This document shows positions 26,846-35,455 of a stretch of 64,000 bases of DNA, one piece after another. The DNA lies in the NCBI RefSeq assembly GCF_003351785.1, contig NZ_CP031230.1, positions 1,670,001 to 1,734,000 of the forward strand, in the 5' to 3' direction. Source of the stretch: Sporosarcina sp. PTS2304. GTDB lineage: Bacteria > Bacillota > Bacilli > Bacillales_A > Planococcaceae. Below the pieces are notes generated by a model. It did not search any database. It worked only from the letters and a program-made list of their open reading frames with translations, and was not told the origin of the DNA. Each line of letters begins with the position of its first letter. Position 1 is the first letter of the stretch. The translations under genes and the position numbers were made by a program.

Positions 26846-26902
26846 TAAATGCCGAGGACGTGTAAAATCGAACAATCATTGGTTTTACGCAGTGTCGGCA
26901 TT
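26846..26902 (-). promoter_or_regulatory. Long stem-loop in the ndh leader
   Basis: AAATGCCGA and TCGGCATTT plus GTAAAA/TTTTAC pair to give a strong stem-loop 28 bp before the ndh start, with no T run after it on the minus strand. It may be a leader structure controlling ndh expression or mRNA stability. Confidence 0.5.
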
Positions 26903-27018
26903 TAGTTTTAATATGAAATAACTTTCCCTACTTAATAGTAGACCTTTTGCACATGATTTTCAATAGCATTCTAATAGTGCAAATAATCAATTACAGCTAC
27001 TATTTTGCGAATATTTAC

Positions 27019-27384
27019 TTATTCACAATCTGCAGGCGCGCCCGCTTTTTGAGCTGTACGGAAACTCGTTCCACAGCCACAATTCGCAATCGCATTCGGG
27101 TTGTCGATTGTGAAGCCGCCACCCATTAATGACTCCTTATAATCAACTTTCGTTCCTGCTAAAATCGCTGCGTCTTCTTCTTTCACGAGAACTGGAATAT
27201 CATGTTGTGTATAGAACACGTCATCCTTTTCTTGTTCAGTCGCAAACCCTAGTCCATATGTCAGTCCGCTGCACCCGCCACCATTGACTGATACGCGTAA
27301 ATAAGAGCCTTCTTCTTCGTTATGTGTCATCATTTTTTTCACGTGAAATGCTGCTGCCTCTGTAATTTCTACTGGATTGTTCAT
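27019..27384 (-). CDS. A-type iron-sulfur carrier (HesB/ErpA family)
   Basis: A 121-residue protein with the three conserved cysteines of A-type carriers, in GGGCSGLTYG (about 36-45) and NCGCGTSF (about 101-108). It hands Fe-S clusters from the Suf scaffold to target enzymes. The ATG at 27384 is chosen; an in-frame GTG three codons earlier is possible. It corresponds to YutM of Bacillus. Neighbouring nfu and lipA use or deliver the same clusters. Confidence 0.9.
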   Translation of the reverse strand: MNNPVEITEAAAFHVKKMMTHNEEEGSYLRVSVNGGGCSGLTYGLGFATEQEKDDVFYTQHDIPVLVKEEDAAILAGTKVDYKESLMGGGFTIDNPNAIANCGCGTSFRTAQKAGAPADCE

Positions 27385-27512
27385 TAACTTCACTCACTTT
27401 CCACGATTTGTTCTATCATATCAATCTTTTTCACTAAATTGCAAACAAATACTCCCCCCACTAGGACTATTTTGCTGTATAATAAGGCTTAGGTATGAAA
27501 GGAATGAGTATA

Positions 27513-28208
27513 ATGGAAATCAGCCCATTTTATGAGAAGAAAATGCAATGTTTACTATGCAAAGAGCATTTTCCAACTACCCGTATTCGTTCACGTCAAG
27601 TAAGAGTCTCTGATCATGATAGTGATTTTAGGCCTATATATATGAATAAGGAAATTAATCCTCTTTTCTATAATGTTGCTGTTTGTCCGCATTGTGGCTT
27701 CGCATATACAGATGATTTTTCACCCTATTTTGGCCCAGGCACAAAAGAAATGATCGCCAAAAACATTACAGCGAAATGGCGCAGCCGGTCATTTGGTGGG
27801 ATCCGTACGAACGAAGAAGCTGTAGAAGCTTACAAACTGGCTTACTTAAGTGCGAATTTCAAAAAAGAAAAGCACTTAACTATGGCTGGTATGATGTTGC
27901 GGATCGCATGGATTTATCGAGAAACCGAGCAAAACGAACAGGAAATACGCTATTTACGGATTGCACGCGACCTTTATTTACAAGCTTTTTCAAACGGTGA
28001 CTACGTAGGTACCCAAATGTCTGAAACGCGTGTACAGTATATCATCGCTGAGCTTTCTTGGCGCATTCATGATCGTGCGCAAGCAATTATGAATTTCTCA
28101 CGCGTAATCGAAGCGCAAAAACGGTCTACTGAACCGACGATTATTCAATTAGCGAAAGATCGCTGGCAAGAAATACGGGATGAAGAAGCTACGAATAAAA
28201 TTGGATAA
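27513..28208 (+). CDS. DUF2225 zinc-ribbon/TPR-like protein
   Basis: A 231-residue cytosolic protein. The N-terminus has two CxxC pairs (CLLC at about 13-16 and CPHC at about 58-61) that probably bind zinc; the rest is helical and TPR-like (about 100-220). This matches the DUF2225 family, function unknown. The ATG at 27513 lies nine bases behind AAAGGA; an ATG six codons upstream overlaps that site. Confidence 0.8.
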   Translation: MEISPFYEKKMQCLLCKEHFPTTRIRSRQVRVSDHDSDFRPIYMNKEINPLFYNVAVCPHCGFAYTDDFSPYFGPGTKEMIAKNITAKWRSRSFGGIRTNEEAVEAYKLAYLSANFKKEKHLTMAGMMLRIAWIYRETEQNEQEIRYLRIARDLYLQAFSNGDYVGTQMSETRVQYIIAELSWRIHDRAQAIMNFSRVIEAQKRSTEPTIIQLAKDRWQEIRDEEATNKIG

Positions 28209-28212
28209 CAGC

Positions 28213-28252
28213 GAAAGCCGTGCAAGAAGTTTGCACTTCATCGCACGGCTTC
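28213..28252. terminator. Terminator between DUF2225 gene and nfu
   Basis: GAAAGCCGTGC and GCACGGCTTC pair around a 17-nt loop between convergent genes. Confidence 0.7.
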
Positions 28253-28270
28253 AATATAAATGGCAGGAAA

Positions 28271-28510
28271 TTAAAAGACCTGTTCTACCTCTACAACGCC
28301 AGGAACTTCTTCAAGTAATGCGCGTTCAATACCTGCTTTTAATGTAATCGTCGAGCTTGGGCACGTTCCACATGCACCTAATAAACGTAACTTGACAATT
28401 CCTTCGTCAATGTCCACAAGTTCGCAGTCCCCTCCATCGCGCAATAGGAATGGGCGTAATTTATCTAGCACTTCTTTTACCGGCTCGTATAATTTCGTAT
28501 CTGTTGTCAT
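28271..28510 (-). CDS. nfu: NifU-like Fe-S scaffold/carrier (Nfu)
   Basis: A 79-residue NifU C-terminal-type domain with the cluster-binding CxxC in [10 protein letters not shown] (about 46-55) and the [18 protein letters not shown] block. It delivers 4Fe-4S clusters. The start at 28510 follows AAGGAGAG; a TTG three codons earlier is in frame. It corresponds to YutI and is divergent from yuzD, as in Bacillus. Confidence 0.92.
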   Translation of the reverse strand: MTTDTKLYEPVKEVLDKLRPFLLRDGGDCELVDIDEGIVKLRLLGACGTCPSSTITLKAGIERALLEEVPGVVEVEQVF

Positions 28511-28593
28511 TGTAATCAATCTCTCCTTTCCTTATACTTATTATAAACTGCTTAGCAGAAAAAATCCAATAATGAATCGGAGGAATGATTTTC

Positions 28594-28920
28594 ATGTCAC
28601 TATCACCTGTAATTATTGAAGTGTATGGAGCGGATATTCAGTGCGCTAGTTGTGTAAATGCCCCTTCATCTAAAGATACGTACGAGTGGCTTGATGCTGC
28701 TCTTTCAAGAAAGTACCCTAATCAGCCTTTCACCATTATGTATATTGATATTGATAAGGAGTTGACGGAACCATATCAACTGGAAATCGTTGAAAAGATC
28801 CGTGAAGATGAGTACTTTTATCCGTTGGTTATGGTAAACAATGAAATGGTAGGCGAAGGATATATCCAGTTGAAACCTGTCTACCGGGCAATGGAAGCAC
28901 TTGGTTATCACGCAGTATAA
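28594..28920 (+). CDS. yuzD: YuzD-like thioredoxin-fold protein (DUF1462)
   Basis: A 108-residue protein with a CxxC motif (CASCVNAP near residues 15-22) and a thioredoxin-like pattern, matching DUF1462/YuzD. It may serve in disulfide or Fe-S chemistry, consistent with the divergent nfu gene. GGAGGAATG precedes the ATG at 28594. Confidence 0.85.
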   Translation: MSLSPVIIEVYGADIQCASCVNAPSSKDTYEWLDAALSRKYPNQPFTIMYIDIDKELTEPYQLEIVEKIREDEYFYPLVMVNNEMVGEGYIQLKPVYRAMEALGYHAV

Positions 28921-28989
28921 AGTGATAATTTGGTGGATTAATTGAGAACTGAAAATGACTCTTATGTTTTCGAAATGTGTGCGGTCATT

Positions 28990-29012
28990 TAAAAAGGATG
29001 TCCGCCTTTTTG
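28990..29012 (+). terminator. yuzD terminator
   Basis: A short stem, AAAAAGG / CCTTTTT with a GGA...TCC inner pair, followed by T residues, 70 bp after the yuzD stop. The remaining 28921-29148 interval holds no gene, only a TATAAT box at 29118-29123 for the next gene. Confidence 0.5.
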
Positions 29013-29154
29013 CTTCTTGATGGACTTTCATAACTCAATTTAGTTTACTCATCATTCTTCTCTTTTGATTATTTTCAAATCTGAAAAATTTTTCGTCATC
29101 TTTTGCTAATCTAGGATATAATCAAAGAAGACGATAGTCATAGGGGGAATGAGA

Positions 29155-29604
29155 GTGAATGAGACAAAAAAACCACTCATGAAGAGATGGTGGTTTATCA
29201 TGTTGATCGTAATTTCTGCGTTTAGTTTTACATTAGGCGTGTGGGATTCCAAAAATAAACGAGCGAGTGAAGAAGAACTTCCCATAGAAGAGCAAATCAT
29301 GAAGAAAGTAAAGTTTATCGATGAAGCGAGTATGACTGACGATGGATTATTGACAATTATCTCTATTATTAATTCCAATACAGAAGACGTTTCGATAGCG
29401 CCTACTTCTATTAATTGGGCGTTTAAAACAATGCAAGCTGCTTTTGAATTTCCTGACGTGTCAGAAGTGAATATTGTCATTCAAGTGATGATAATAAAAG
29501 ATGGAAAAGAGTCAAAAATGAAAGAGTTGCCAAGCATTCGCTATACGAGAGAAGAATTTGAAAACACTTCATTCGAAAAGTTTTCGAAAAAAGCGAGTGA
29601 ATGA
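29155..29604 (+). CDS. Membrane-anchored hypothetical protein
   Basis: A 149-residue protein with a short basic N-terminus, one membrane helix (about 11-30, reading WWFIMLIVISAFSFTLGVW) and an extracytoplasmic charged domain of about 115 residues. I do not recognise the family. The GTG at 29155 lies seven bases behind AGGGGGA; the ATG two codons earlier is too close to it. A strong terminator follows, so it is monocistronic. Confidence 0.65.
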   Translation: MNETKKPLMKRWWFIMLIVISAFSFTLGVWDSKNKRASEEELPIEEQIMKKVKFIDEASMTDDGLLTIISIINSNTEDVSIAPTSINWAFKTMQAAFEFPDVSEVNIVIQVMIIKDGKESKMKELPSIRYTREEFENTSFEKFSKKASE

Positions 29605-29616
29605 TTTATACCATAA

Positions 29617-29681
29617 GAAAAAGAACTGTCTGTCACTTACCCGTTTGAAGGGAAACATGAAGTGATGAGCAGTTCTTTTTT
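29617..29681. terminator. Terminator
   Basis: AAAAAGAACTG and CAGTTCTTTTTT with TCACTT/AAGTGA inside, between convergent genes. Confidence 0.8.
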
Positions 29682-29697
29682 AATGTTAAGCTAGTAA

Positions 29698-30765
29698 TCA
29701 ACCATTATGCCATTTATACATCCACAGTAAACCTGATTTCATCAAACGTGCGATGCGACCAGTTACAGTACGATCGGCTAAGTAAGCAAATCCTTGTTTC
29801 TTTCCTAGTGAACCCATGAAGCCTTTTAACTTCAACTCAGGCATTTCTGCCATAAGCGGCTCATCTTTCCACACTAATCGCAGTACTTGGACAATTTGTT
29901 CTGCCTGCACCTCAGCCAACTGGGCACTAGGCGCGTGTGGAAGTGCTGCAATATCTCCGACTACATAGACATTTGGATAAGAAGGTACTTGATGGTATTG
30001 ATTTAGTACGACGCGTCCAGAACGGTCTTTTTGCACGGCCATATCGTCAATTACTTTGCCTGGCTTAATACCCGCTGTCCAAACTACTGCGTCTACTGCA
30101 ATTGTTTCCTCATGATTATATAGAACAGATTCTCCCACTTTCGTAATATTCGAGTTAGCGACCACCTCAACTTCATTCTGATCGAACCAACCTTTAACGA
30201 AATTACTCAAGCGTTCTGGGAAGTCACGTAAAATACGCGGGCTGCGGTCAAATAGTTTGATGTTTAAATCTGGGCGACTTTCGCGTAGTTCACTCGCTAG
30301 CTCGATACCGCTCAATCCGGCACCCACAATACCGACAGTGGCTCCTCCGCTTAGTCCTAACAGCGTTTGATATGTAGTTCTAGATTTTCCGATAGTCTGA
30401 ATGCTTAATGTATGTTCTGCGGCACCCGGTACCCCATGGAAGTTGTCTTCAGAGCCTAAACCAATGACTAGTTCATCATACGTAAGCGTTTGGCCATTTG
30501 TTAGTAGTACTGCTTTTTCTTCAGGTTTGATCTCTTGAATCTCGCCTTCTACTACTTTTAATTGTTCATGATTTGGAATCGCTACTCGTATGTCAGAGTC
30601 TGGAACGGTTCCTGCTGCCAATGCATAGAATTCTGTCTTCAAACTATGGAACGGTGTTCTGTCGACAAGCGTAATTTCAATATCACTTGGCAATTCCTTG
30701 TTCAGTAGACGTAGTAACATCCGCATGTTGCCATAACCGGCACCTAATAATAGTAATTTCCTCAT
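29698..30765 (-). CDS. yutJ: NDH-2-like FAD-dependent oxidoreductase (YutJ-like)
   Basis: A 355-residue flavoprotein with an FAD site LLGAGYGNMRML (5-16), a nucleotide site TVGIVGAGLSGIELASEL (about 145-162) and YVVGDIAAL near residue 268. It is shorter than the ndh product and resembles YutJ. Likely a membrane-associated NAD(P)H:acceptor oxidoreductase; acceptor unknown. An AAGGAGAA site precedes the ATG. It is divergent from yuzB. Confidence 0.85.
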   Translation of the reverse strand: MRKLLLLGAGYGNMRMLLRLLNKELPSDIEITLVDRTPFHSLKTEFYALAAGTVPDSDIRVAIPNHEQLKVVEGEIQEIKPEEKAVLLTNGQTLTYDELVIGLGSEDNFHGVPGAAEHTLSIQTIGKSRTTYQTLLGLSGGATVGIVGAGLSGIELASELRESRPDLNIKLFDRSPRILRDFPERLSNFVKGWFDQNEVEVVANSNITKVGESVLYNHEETIAVDAVVWTAGIKPGKVIDDMAVQKDRSGRVVLNQYHQVPSYPNVYVVGDIAALPHAPSAQLAEVQAEQIVQVLRLVWKDEPLMAEMPELKLKGFMGSLGKKQGFAYLADRTVTGRIARLMKSGLLWMYKWHNG

Positions 30766-30910
30766 AAAGTTCTCCTTTTATGTGTGATATCTATGTTCCG
30801 ATTGAACCTCATTTGTTAGTATATCAGTTTGTGATTACTTTCACAATATGTCTACTCATTGACGGACAACTTAAAAAAGAGTACCATTTCTAATAGGCGA
30901 GGTGAGAAAG

Positions 30911-31147
30911 ATGAATCCCATCGTGGAGTTTTGTATTAGTAATTTGGCGAATGGAGCCTATCCAGTATTTGAGACATTAGAGAGAGATCCGAATATCGAT
31001 GTGCTTGAATACGGTTGTTTAAGTTATTGCACGAAATGCGCAGATACATTATATGCGCTTGTCAACGGCGAACTGGTCGAAGCGGATACGCCTGATGAAT
31101 TGACTGCGCGTATTTATCAATTCATTGAAGACAATCCTCTTTTTTAA
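30911..31147 (+). CDS. yuzB: YuzB-like DUF1450 protein
   Basis: A 78-residue protein with three or four cysteines (CISN near 8, [13 protein letters not shown] near 35-47), the DUF1450/YuzB pattern. The CxxxCxxC cluster suggests metal or Fe-S binding, which is inference. The ATG at 30911 follows GAGGTGAG. Confidence 0.85.
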   Translation: MNPIVEFCISNLANGAYPVFETLERDPNIDVLEYGCLSYCTKCADTLYALVNGELVEADTPDELTARIYQFIEDNPLF

Positions 31148-31164
31148 TTATAAAATGTATAGTA

Positions 31165-31215
31165 AAAAGACTGTAGGCAAACTTTTTCCACAAGGAGTTT
31201 GTTTACAGTCTTTTA
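31165..31215. terminator. Terminator
   Basis: AAAGACTGTAGGCAAACT and AGTTTGTTTACAGTCTTT pair; it lies between convergent yuzB and yutF. Confidence 0.85.
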
Positions 31216-31241
31216 TTTTTCGCGCTTTGATAAAATTGTTA

Positions 31242-32012
31242 TCAGTAGTTCCAATTTGCTAATGTAGACAAGATGTAGGTTGGCTGAACTTCTTTTTTCA
31301 AGAGCTCCTGAACGGGTGTCACGCCTGTTGCGACGTAAGCGGTGTCTATGCCATAGCGAATTCCTGCCAAAATGTCGGTATCATAATTATCTCCAATCAA
31401 CACCATCTGATTCTTTTCATACGAACCTTGCTGTTGAATGAATTGCAGCATATGAGGCTCAGGCTTGCCGACGACAAATGGCTCAACTCCAGTGGCCGCT
31501 TCCATTAACTTTAGAAATGAACCATTACCCGGAACAAGCCCTCTTTCTGTCGGAAATCGCTGATCTACGTTCGTTCCTAAAAAATGCGCTCCGTTGCGAA
31601 TGGCTAAACAAGCTTCCGATAGTTTACTATACGTAATCTGACGGTCTAGCCCCATCATCACTACGTCTGGGTTCGACGTCGTCATAGAAATCCCTTCCGC
31701 TACTAACGCTTCTTCCAGTCCTTCTTCCCCAATCATTAATACACGAGCATCTGGATAATGTTGTTTACAAAATTTCGCTAGCGCCATCGGTGAATTCATA
31801 ATGTGCTCTACATCGGTTTGGACGCCGAAATTCGCTAGTTTTTGTTGCTGTTCTGCCCGTGTATAGGCTGCATTATTTGTAATAAAGTACGTTTCTGCCC
31901 CTTGCATCTGGCAACGCGCAACAAAATCTACAGCTTCCTGAATCGGTTCTTTTCCGCGATACATTGTGCCATCTAAATCTAAGCAATACACTTTATACTG
32001 TTTCATCGTCAT
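31242..32012 (-). CDS. yutF: HAD-family sugar/nucleotide phosphatase (YutF, NagD-like)
   Basis: A 256-residue HAD phosphatase of the NagD/TIGR01457 type: nucleophile motif CLDLDGTMYRG (10-20), TNNAAYTR (motif II region), and GDNYDTDILAG (about 209-219). It probably removes phosphate from small cytosolic sugar or nucleotide phosphates. Its ATG overlaps the yutE stop (TAATG), so the two are translationally coupled. Confidence 0.9.
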   Translation of the reverse strand: MTMKQYKVYCLDLDGTMYRGKEPIQEAVDFVARCQMQGAETYFITNNAAYTRAEQQQKLANFGVQTDVEHIMNSPMALAKFCKQHYPDARVLMIGEEGLEEALVAEGISMTTSNPDVVMMGLDRQITYSKLSEACLAIRNGAHFLGTNVDQRFPTERGLVPGNGSFLKLMEAATGVEPFVVGKPEPHMLQFIQQQGSYEKNQMVLIGDNYDTDILAGIRYGIDTAYVATGVTPVQELLKKEVQPTYILSTLANWNY

Positions 32013-32458
32013 TATTCCGTCGGTAAGAATGCAGAAACCGGCCCTAATTCATTAGTTAAATAATCCCGGACCTGTTGTGGGAACAATTTAAGTTCGTTCG
32101 CAGTTCGGCGGATAGAGTTTTCTACTTCTGCAGTTTCCACTTCTGTAAATTGACGGACAATCATCGGACGAATCGAAATAAATGATTTTAGAGGTGTCGC
32201 CTGCTCAGGACGAATGACTTTTTCATCTTCTAAAATGTCAATAATATCATCATAGCTGCCAGGATCACGCATAATAAATCCATCAATCATAGAGTTTCCT
32301 ACATCGATAACACCTTCGATTAAACCATGGGCAATACGTTCGACCGCAAGCCTTTTCACTTCACTTTCATGCCAGTTACTTTCGCTCTCAAATGTTCTAA
32401 TTAACTCTTCCATATAAGAAAGTGTTTTACTAATTTGTTTTTGATCGACAAAATACAT
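32012..32458 (-). CDS. yutE: DUF86/HepT-like protein (YutE)
   Basis: A 148-residue all-helical protein of the DUF86 family. Toxin members (HepT) carry an R-x4-6-H-x-Y ribonuclease motif near the middle; here the equivalent stretch reads RPMIVRQF, so H and Y are missing. No MNT nucleotidyltransferase partner gene is next to it, and it is coupled to yutF. A housekeeping, non-toxin role is likely. The ATG at 32458 follows GAGGAGGAAG; a GTG two codons earlier is in frame. Confidence 0.8.
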   Translation of the reverse strand: MYFVDQKQISKTLSYMEELIRTFESESNWHESEVKRLAVERIAHGLIEGVIDVGNSMIDGFIMRDPGSYDDIIDILEDEKVIRPEQATPLKSFISIRPMIVRQFTEVETAEVENSIRRTANELKLFPQQVRDYLTNELGPVSAFLPTE

Positions 32459-32519
32459 AATCACTCTTCCTCCTCAAGTTTTACTCACTCTATCTTACCA
32501 TATTTTCAGCGAAACGAAT

Positions 32520-32550
32520 AAAAGCTCCGAGCGATTGCCCGAAGCTTTTT
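32520..32550 (-). terminator. lipA-yutD terminator
   Basis: AAGCTTCGGGC and GCTCGGAGCTTTT pair on the minus strand after the yutD stop. Confidence 0.75.
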
Positions 32551-32556
32551 ATTCTA

Positions 32557-32904
32557 TTATTGATCTTGTGTCTCATTGGCTTGTTGTTCAGCAACGGAGT
32601 CTGGTTCTGGTTTTACTTTTCCGATTTTCTTCAAAATAAAATAGGCACAACCAAAGTTACAATACTCATAAATATAATCTTGAACGGTACTTATTTTAGT
32701 TTCATACGTGGATTTGGAATTGCGGTCCTCAAAAAATCCCTTTAATCGCAACTGACCGTATCCCCAGTCCCCTAAAATATAATCATACTTTAACAGTACT
32801 TCACTAAACCGTTCATTTAACGCTTCCTCATCAAAGCCGTCGCGAAACTCTGTCGCAATTTCGTATTGGGTGTTCTCTAGAATAACCATCTGTTTCACTT
32901 CCAT
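32557..32904 (-). CDS. yutD: YutD-like protein (DUF1027)
   Basis: A 115-residue cytosolic protein with the DUF1027/YutD pattern FSEVLLKYDYILGDWGYGQLR in the middle (blocks near 33-53) and YCNFGCAYFILKK near 81-93. Function is unknown. Its ATG touches the lipA stop, so it is co-translated with lipA, the usual arrangement in Bacillales. Confidence 0.85.
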   Translation of the reverse strand: MEVKQMVILENTQYEIATEFRDGFDEEALNERFSEVLLKYDYILGDWGYGQLRLKGFFEDRNSKSTYETKISTVQDYIYEYCNFGCAYFILKKIGKVKPEPDSVAEQQANETQDQ

Positions 32905-33870
32905 TTACCTGCTCGCTTGTTGTTCTAGTTCCAATTGTTCATCACCTAGACGCTGCTTCTCTTTTGCCGCAGCATTCACTTGCTCATCTGCATGGTAACT
33001 AGAGCGTACAAGCGGCCCTGCCTCACAATGTGAGAATCCTTTAGCCATCGCAATTTTACGTAGTTCCCCAAACTCATCAGGAGAATAATATTTAACAACT
33101 TTAGCGTGTTTCTTAGTCGGCTGTAAATATTGTCCGATTGTCATAATATCTACGTTGTGTGCGCGAAGATCATCCATTGTTTCAATGATTTCCTCTACCG
33201 TTTCTCCAAGCCCTACCATCAAAGATGATTTCGTAGGGATTTCTGGATACATTTCTTTAGAACGAGCCAATAATTCTAATGAACGATCATACGTTGCACG
33301 TGCCCGAACTCTTGGTGTCAAGCGACGTACGGTTTCAATATTATGATTTAAAATATCAGGTTTCGCATCCATTAGACGTTGAAGATTATCACGATCACCG
33401 CCCATATCTGAAGGTAATACTTCAATCGTTGTGAATGGATTACTACGTCGAATCGCACGAATCGTTTCAGCAAAAATTGCAGATCCGCCATCTTTCAGAT
33501 CATCACGTGCTACAGCAGTCACAACTACGTGTTTCAGATTCATTAATTCAACTGATTCAGCAACGCGTTCTGGTTCGGCCGTGTCAAGTTCATTTGGCAG
33601 ACCCGTTTTCACCGCACAGAAGCGGCAGGCTCTCGTACATACAGCTCCTAATATCATGAACGTTGCAGTACGGCGCTCTCCCCAACATTCGTGTATGTTC
33701 GGACAACGTGCTTCTTCGCAAACGGTATGTAAGTTTTTCTCACGCATTAATTTCTTTAAACCTGTATAATTCTCATTGGTGTTTAGCTTGATTTTCAGCC
33801 AATCCGGCTTCTTTACATGCTCTGACTTTCTTCCGGTTTCAGGTCTACATGACAACGCTACCGACTCCAT
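32905..33870 (-). CDS. lipA: Lipoyl synthase
   Basis: A 321-residue radical SAM enzyme that inserts two sulfurs into octanoyl groups on E2 and GcvH proteins. The auxiliary cluster cysteines are in [13 protein letters not shown] and the SAM cluster in [20 protein letters not shown] is near the C-terminus. Almost identical blocks exist in B. subtilis LipA. The start region is atypical (ATG at 33870 with a weak SD; the first ~15 residues are not family-like), and the upstream DNA is repeat-filled. GcvH, a probable target, is encoded at 60.4 kb. Confidence 0.93.
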   Translation of the reverse strand: MESVALSCRPETGRKSEHVKKPDWLKIKLNTNENYTGLKKLMREKNLHTVCEEARCPNIHECWGERRTATFMILGAVCTRACRFCAVKTGLPNELDTAEPERVAESVELMNLKHVVVTAVARDDLKDGGSAIFAETIRAIRRSNPFTTIEVLPSDMGGDRDNLQRLMDAKPDILNHNIETVRRLTPRVRARATYDRSLELLARSKEMYPEIPTKSSLMVGLGETVEEIIETMDDLRAHNVDIMTIGQYLQPTKKHAKVVKYYSPDEFGELRKIAMAKGFSHCEAGPLVRSSYHADEQVNAAAKEKQRLGDEQLELEQQASR

Positions 33871-34071
33871 TCTGTTCTTAGTTTCTACTCATGTCAATGT
33901 AACATAAATTCAGATAACCTTCAATTATAGATGGTCTGACCATGTTGAATGATAATTTGCTGTTGGGAGAATTCTTGAATTTGTGTCAGGAAGTCAGTTG
34001 GTGTTCGTCTAGAAGTTGGAGTGGGATAAGTGACCCCTCTTTTGTACTGCAGAAAATGAGTGTACGTGCTA

Positions 34072-34193
34072 GGATTCTCCCTACAGAACCGGACGCTTTC
34101 CTGAGGGGACGCGGCGGACTCGCCAGAAGTGCTTTGGCGATTACGCCTGTCGTCCTGATCCTCCAAGAGTCGCCGGTTCTTCCGGGAGAATCC
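34072..34193 (+). repeat. Hairpin element, CCTGT-stem-TGAT-stem family (copy 2)
   Basis: Outer arms GGATTCTCC / GGAGAATCC and AGAACCGG / CCGGTTCT. GAGG (34103-34106) pairs with CCTC (34160-34163), GGACG (34107-34111) with CGTCC (34151-34155). TGAT (34156-34159) is unpaired. The inner part is GGCG/CGCC and CGCCA/TGGCG. Confidence 0.85.
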
Positions 34194-34290
34194 TTGAGTT
34201 TGTGTCGGGAAGTCAGTTTGTGTTCGTCCAGAAGTTGGAGTGAGGTAAGTGACTTCTCCTTTGCAGTGCTGAAAAGTAGTGTACGTGCTA

Positions 34291-34412
34291 GGATTCTCCC
34301 TGCAGAACCGGACGCTTTCCTGAGGGTGCGCGGCGGACTCGCCAGAAGTGCGTTGGCGATTACGCCTGTCGCACTGATCCTCCAGGAGTCGCCGGTTCTT
34401 CCGGGAGAATCC
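34291..34412 (+). repeat. Hairpin element, same family (copy 3)
   Basis: Same frame as the preceding copy, but the variable stem is GTGCG (34326-34330) with CGCAC (34370-34374). Relative to copy 2 two stem positions changed on each arm and pairing is kept. TGAT is at 34375-34378. Confidence 0.85.
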
Positions 34413-34509
34413 TTGAGTTTGTGTCGGGAAGTCAGTTTGTGTTCGTCCAGAAGTTGGAGTGAGGTAAGTGACTTCTCCTTTGCAGTGCTGAAAAGTAGTG
34501 TACGTGCTA

Positions 34510-34631
34510 GGATTCTCCCTGCAGAACCGGACGCTTTCCTGAGGGTGCGCGGCGGACTCGCCAGAAGTGCGTTGGCGATTACGCCTGTCGCACTGATCCT
34601 CCAGGAGTCGCCGGTTCTTCCGGGAGAATCC
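34510..34631 (+). repeat. Hairpin element, same family (copy 4)
   Basis: Practically identical to the previous copy, 219 bp downstream; variable stem GTGCG (34545-34549) with CGCAC (34589-34593). Confidence 0.85.
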
Positions 34632-34861
34632 TTGAGTTTGTGTCGGGAAGTCAGTTTGTGTTCGTCCAGAAATAGAGTATGGTAAGCTCTACTTCCTGAA
34701 CAGTGTGGGTGAAGCTTTGGATTGCCAGATTGAATACATATAGAGTCATTGCTTGTTCCACTCAGTCCATCGAAATAGTCATAGTAGCTGATGTTGGTCT
34801 TTCACCACATACAAAGAGTGATCAAACTGTCTTGCACACACAAAGTACGGCTGAAGCTGGA

Positions 34862-34956
34862 AGACGATCGACTCCGGGAGGATCAAGGGTGACAGGTGTA
34901 ACTCGCAACGCACTTTTGCGAGGTCCACCGCGCCCCCTCCGGAAAGCGTATCGTCT
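34862..34956 (-). repeat. Hairpin element, same family (copy 5, inverted)
   Basis: Outer arms AGACGAT / ATCGTCT; GGAGG (34877-34881) pairs with CCTCC (34936-34940); the variable stem is GGGTG (34887-34891) with CGCCC (34931-34935), including one G-T pair; inner stems CACC/GGTG and CTCGCA/TGCGAG. On the minus strand the 3' arm reads ACCTGT-CACCC-TTGAT-CCTCC. Confidence 0.8.
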
Positions 34957-35103
34957 GGAAGCGCAAGCCGCAAGACTCTTCAAGTCAGCTTCACTCCATC
35001 TAATAAACGAACATGAAGTAGCAGACAAGCCCACGTAGTCTTTCACCACATACAAAGAGTGATCAAACTGTCTTGCACACGCTAAGTTTCGGCTGGAGCT
35101 TGC

Positions 35104-35256
35104 AGATGATCGACTCCGGGAGGATCAGGAAAAGCCGTAGCGAAGGACGGCTTTTGCGAGTGAAGCGTAGCGAGAAGGAGCACATCTTTGCATTTGACAG
35201 GCGTAACCCGCAGCGCTTGACGGTTCGCCGCGTCCCCTCCGGAAAGCGTATCGTCT
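35104..35256 (-). repeat. Hairpin element, same family (copy 6, with insertion)
   Basis: Same frame (AGATGAT / ATCGTCT outer arms, GGAGG / CCTCC, GGCG / CGCC inner). Where the previous copy has 5 nt between GGATCA and GACAGG, this one has 68 nt, including its own hairpin AAAAGCCG...CGGCTTTT. Confidence 0.75.
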
Positions 35257-35455
35257 GGAAGCGTAAGCCGCACGACTCTTCAAGTTAGGCTTATTTCATC
35301 TACTCATCATAGTTATACTAGCTTATTAATAAATCAACAAGTGAATTATACATAATATAGTCACTAAACAGGCTTGAACATAAAAGAATGAGAAAAAGAG
35401 CTGTCACAAAAAATCGGCACTGCCTGTCGTTTTTGAGACAATAATAAAACACCCT

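Larger units (their letters stand above)
33955..34680 (+). repeat. Three tandem copies of a 219-bp unit
   Basis: The marker TGTACGTGCTAGGATTC occurs at 34061, 34280 and 34499, exactly 219 bp apart. Each unit holds one ~122-bp hairpin element plus a spacer (TTGTGTCGGGAAGTCAGT, GTTCGTCCAGAAGTTGGAG). Copies 2 and 3 are almost identical; copy 1 differs at scattered sites. Because 219 is a multiple of 3, one frame stays open over the array, which does not indicate a gene. Confidence 0.92.
34797..35290 (-). repeat. Two tandem ~241-bp units in inverted orientation
   Basis: The marker GTCTTTCACCACATACAAAG occurs at 34797 and 35038, 241 bp apart. Each unit ends in one hairpin element of the same family in the opposite orientation to 34072-34631. 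The second unit is longer through an insertion inside its hairpin. No gene is supported here or in 35291-35420. Confidence 0.85.

Noticed and set aside
33942..34685. 247-codon open frame across the 219-bp tandem repeats
   Set aside because: 219 is a multiple of 3. The sequence is explained by the hairpin elements and their covarying stems, and codon use is unlike the neighbours.
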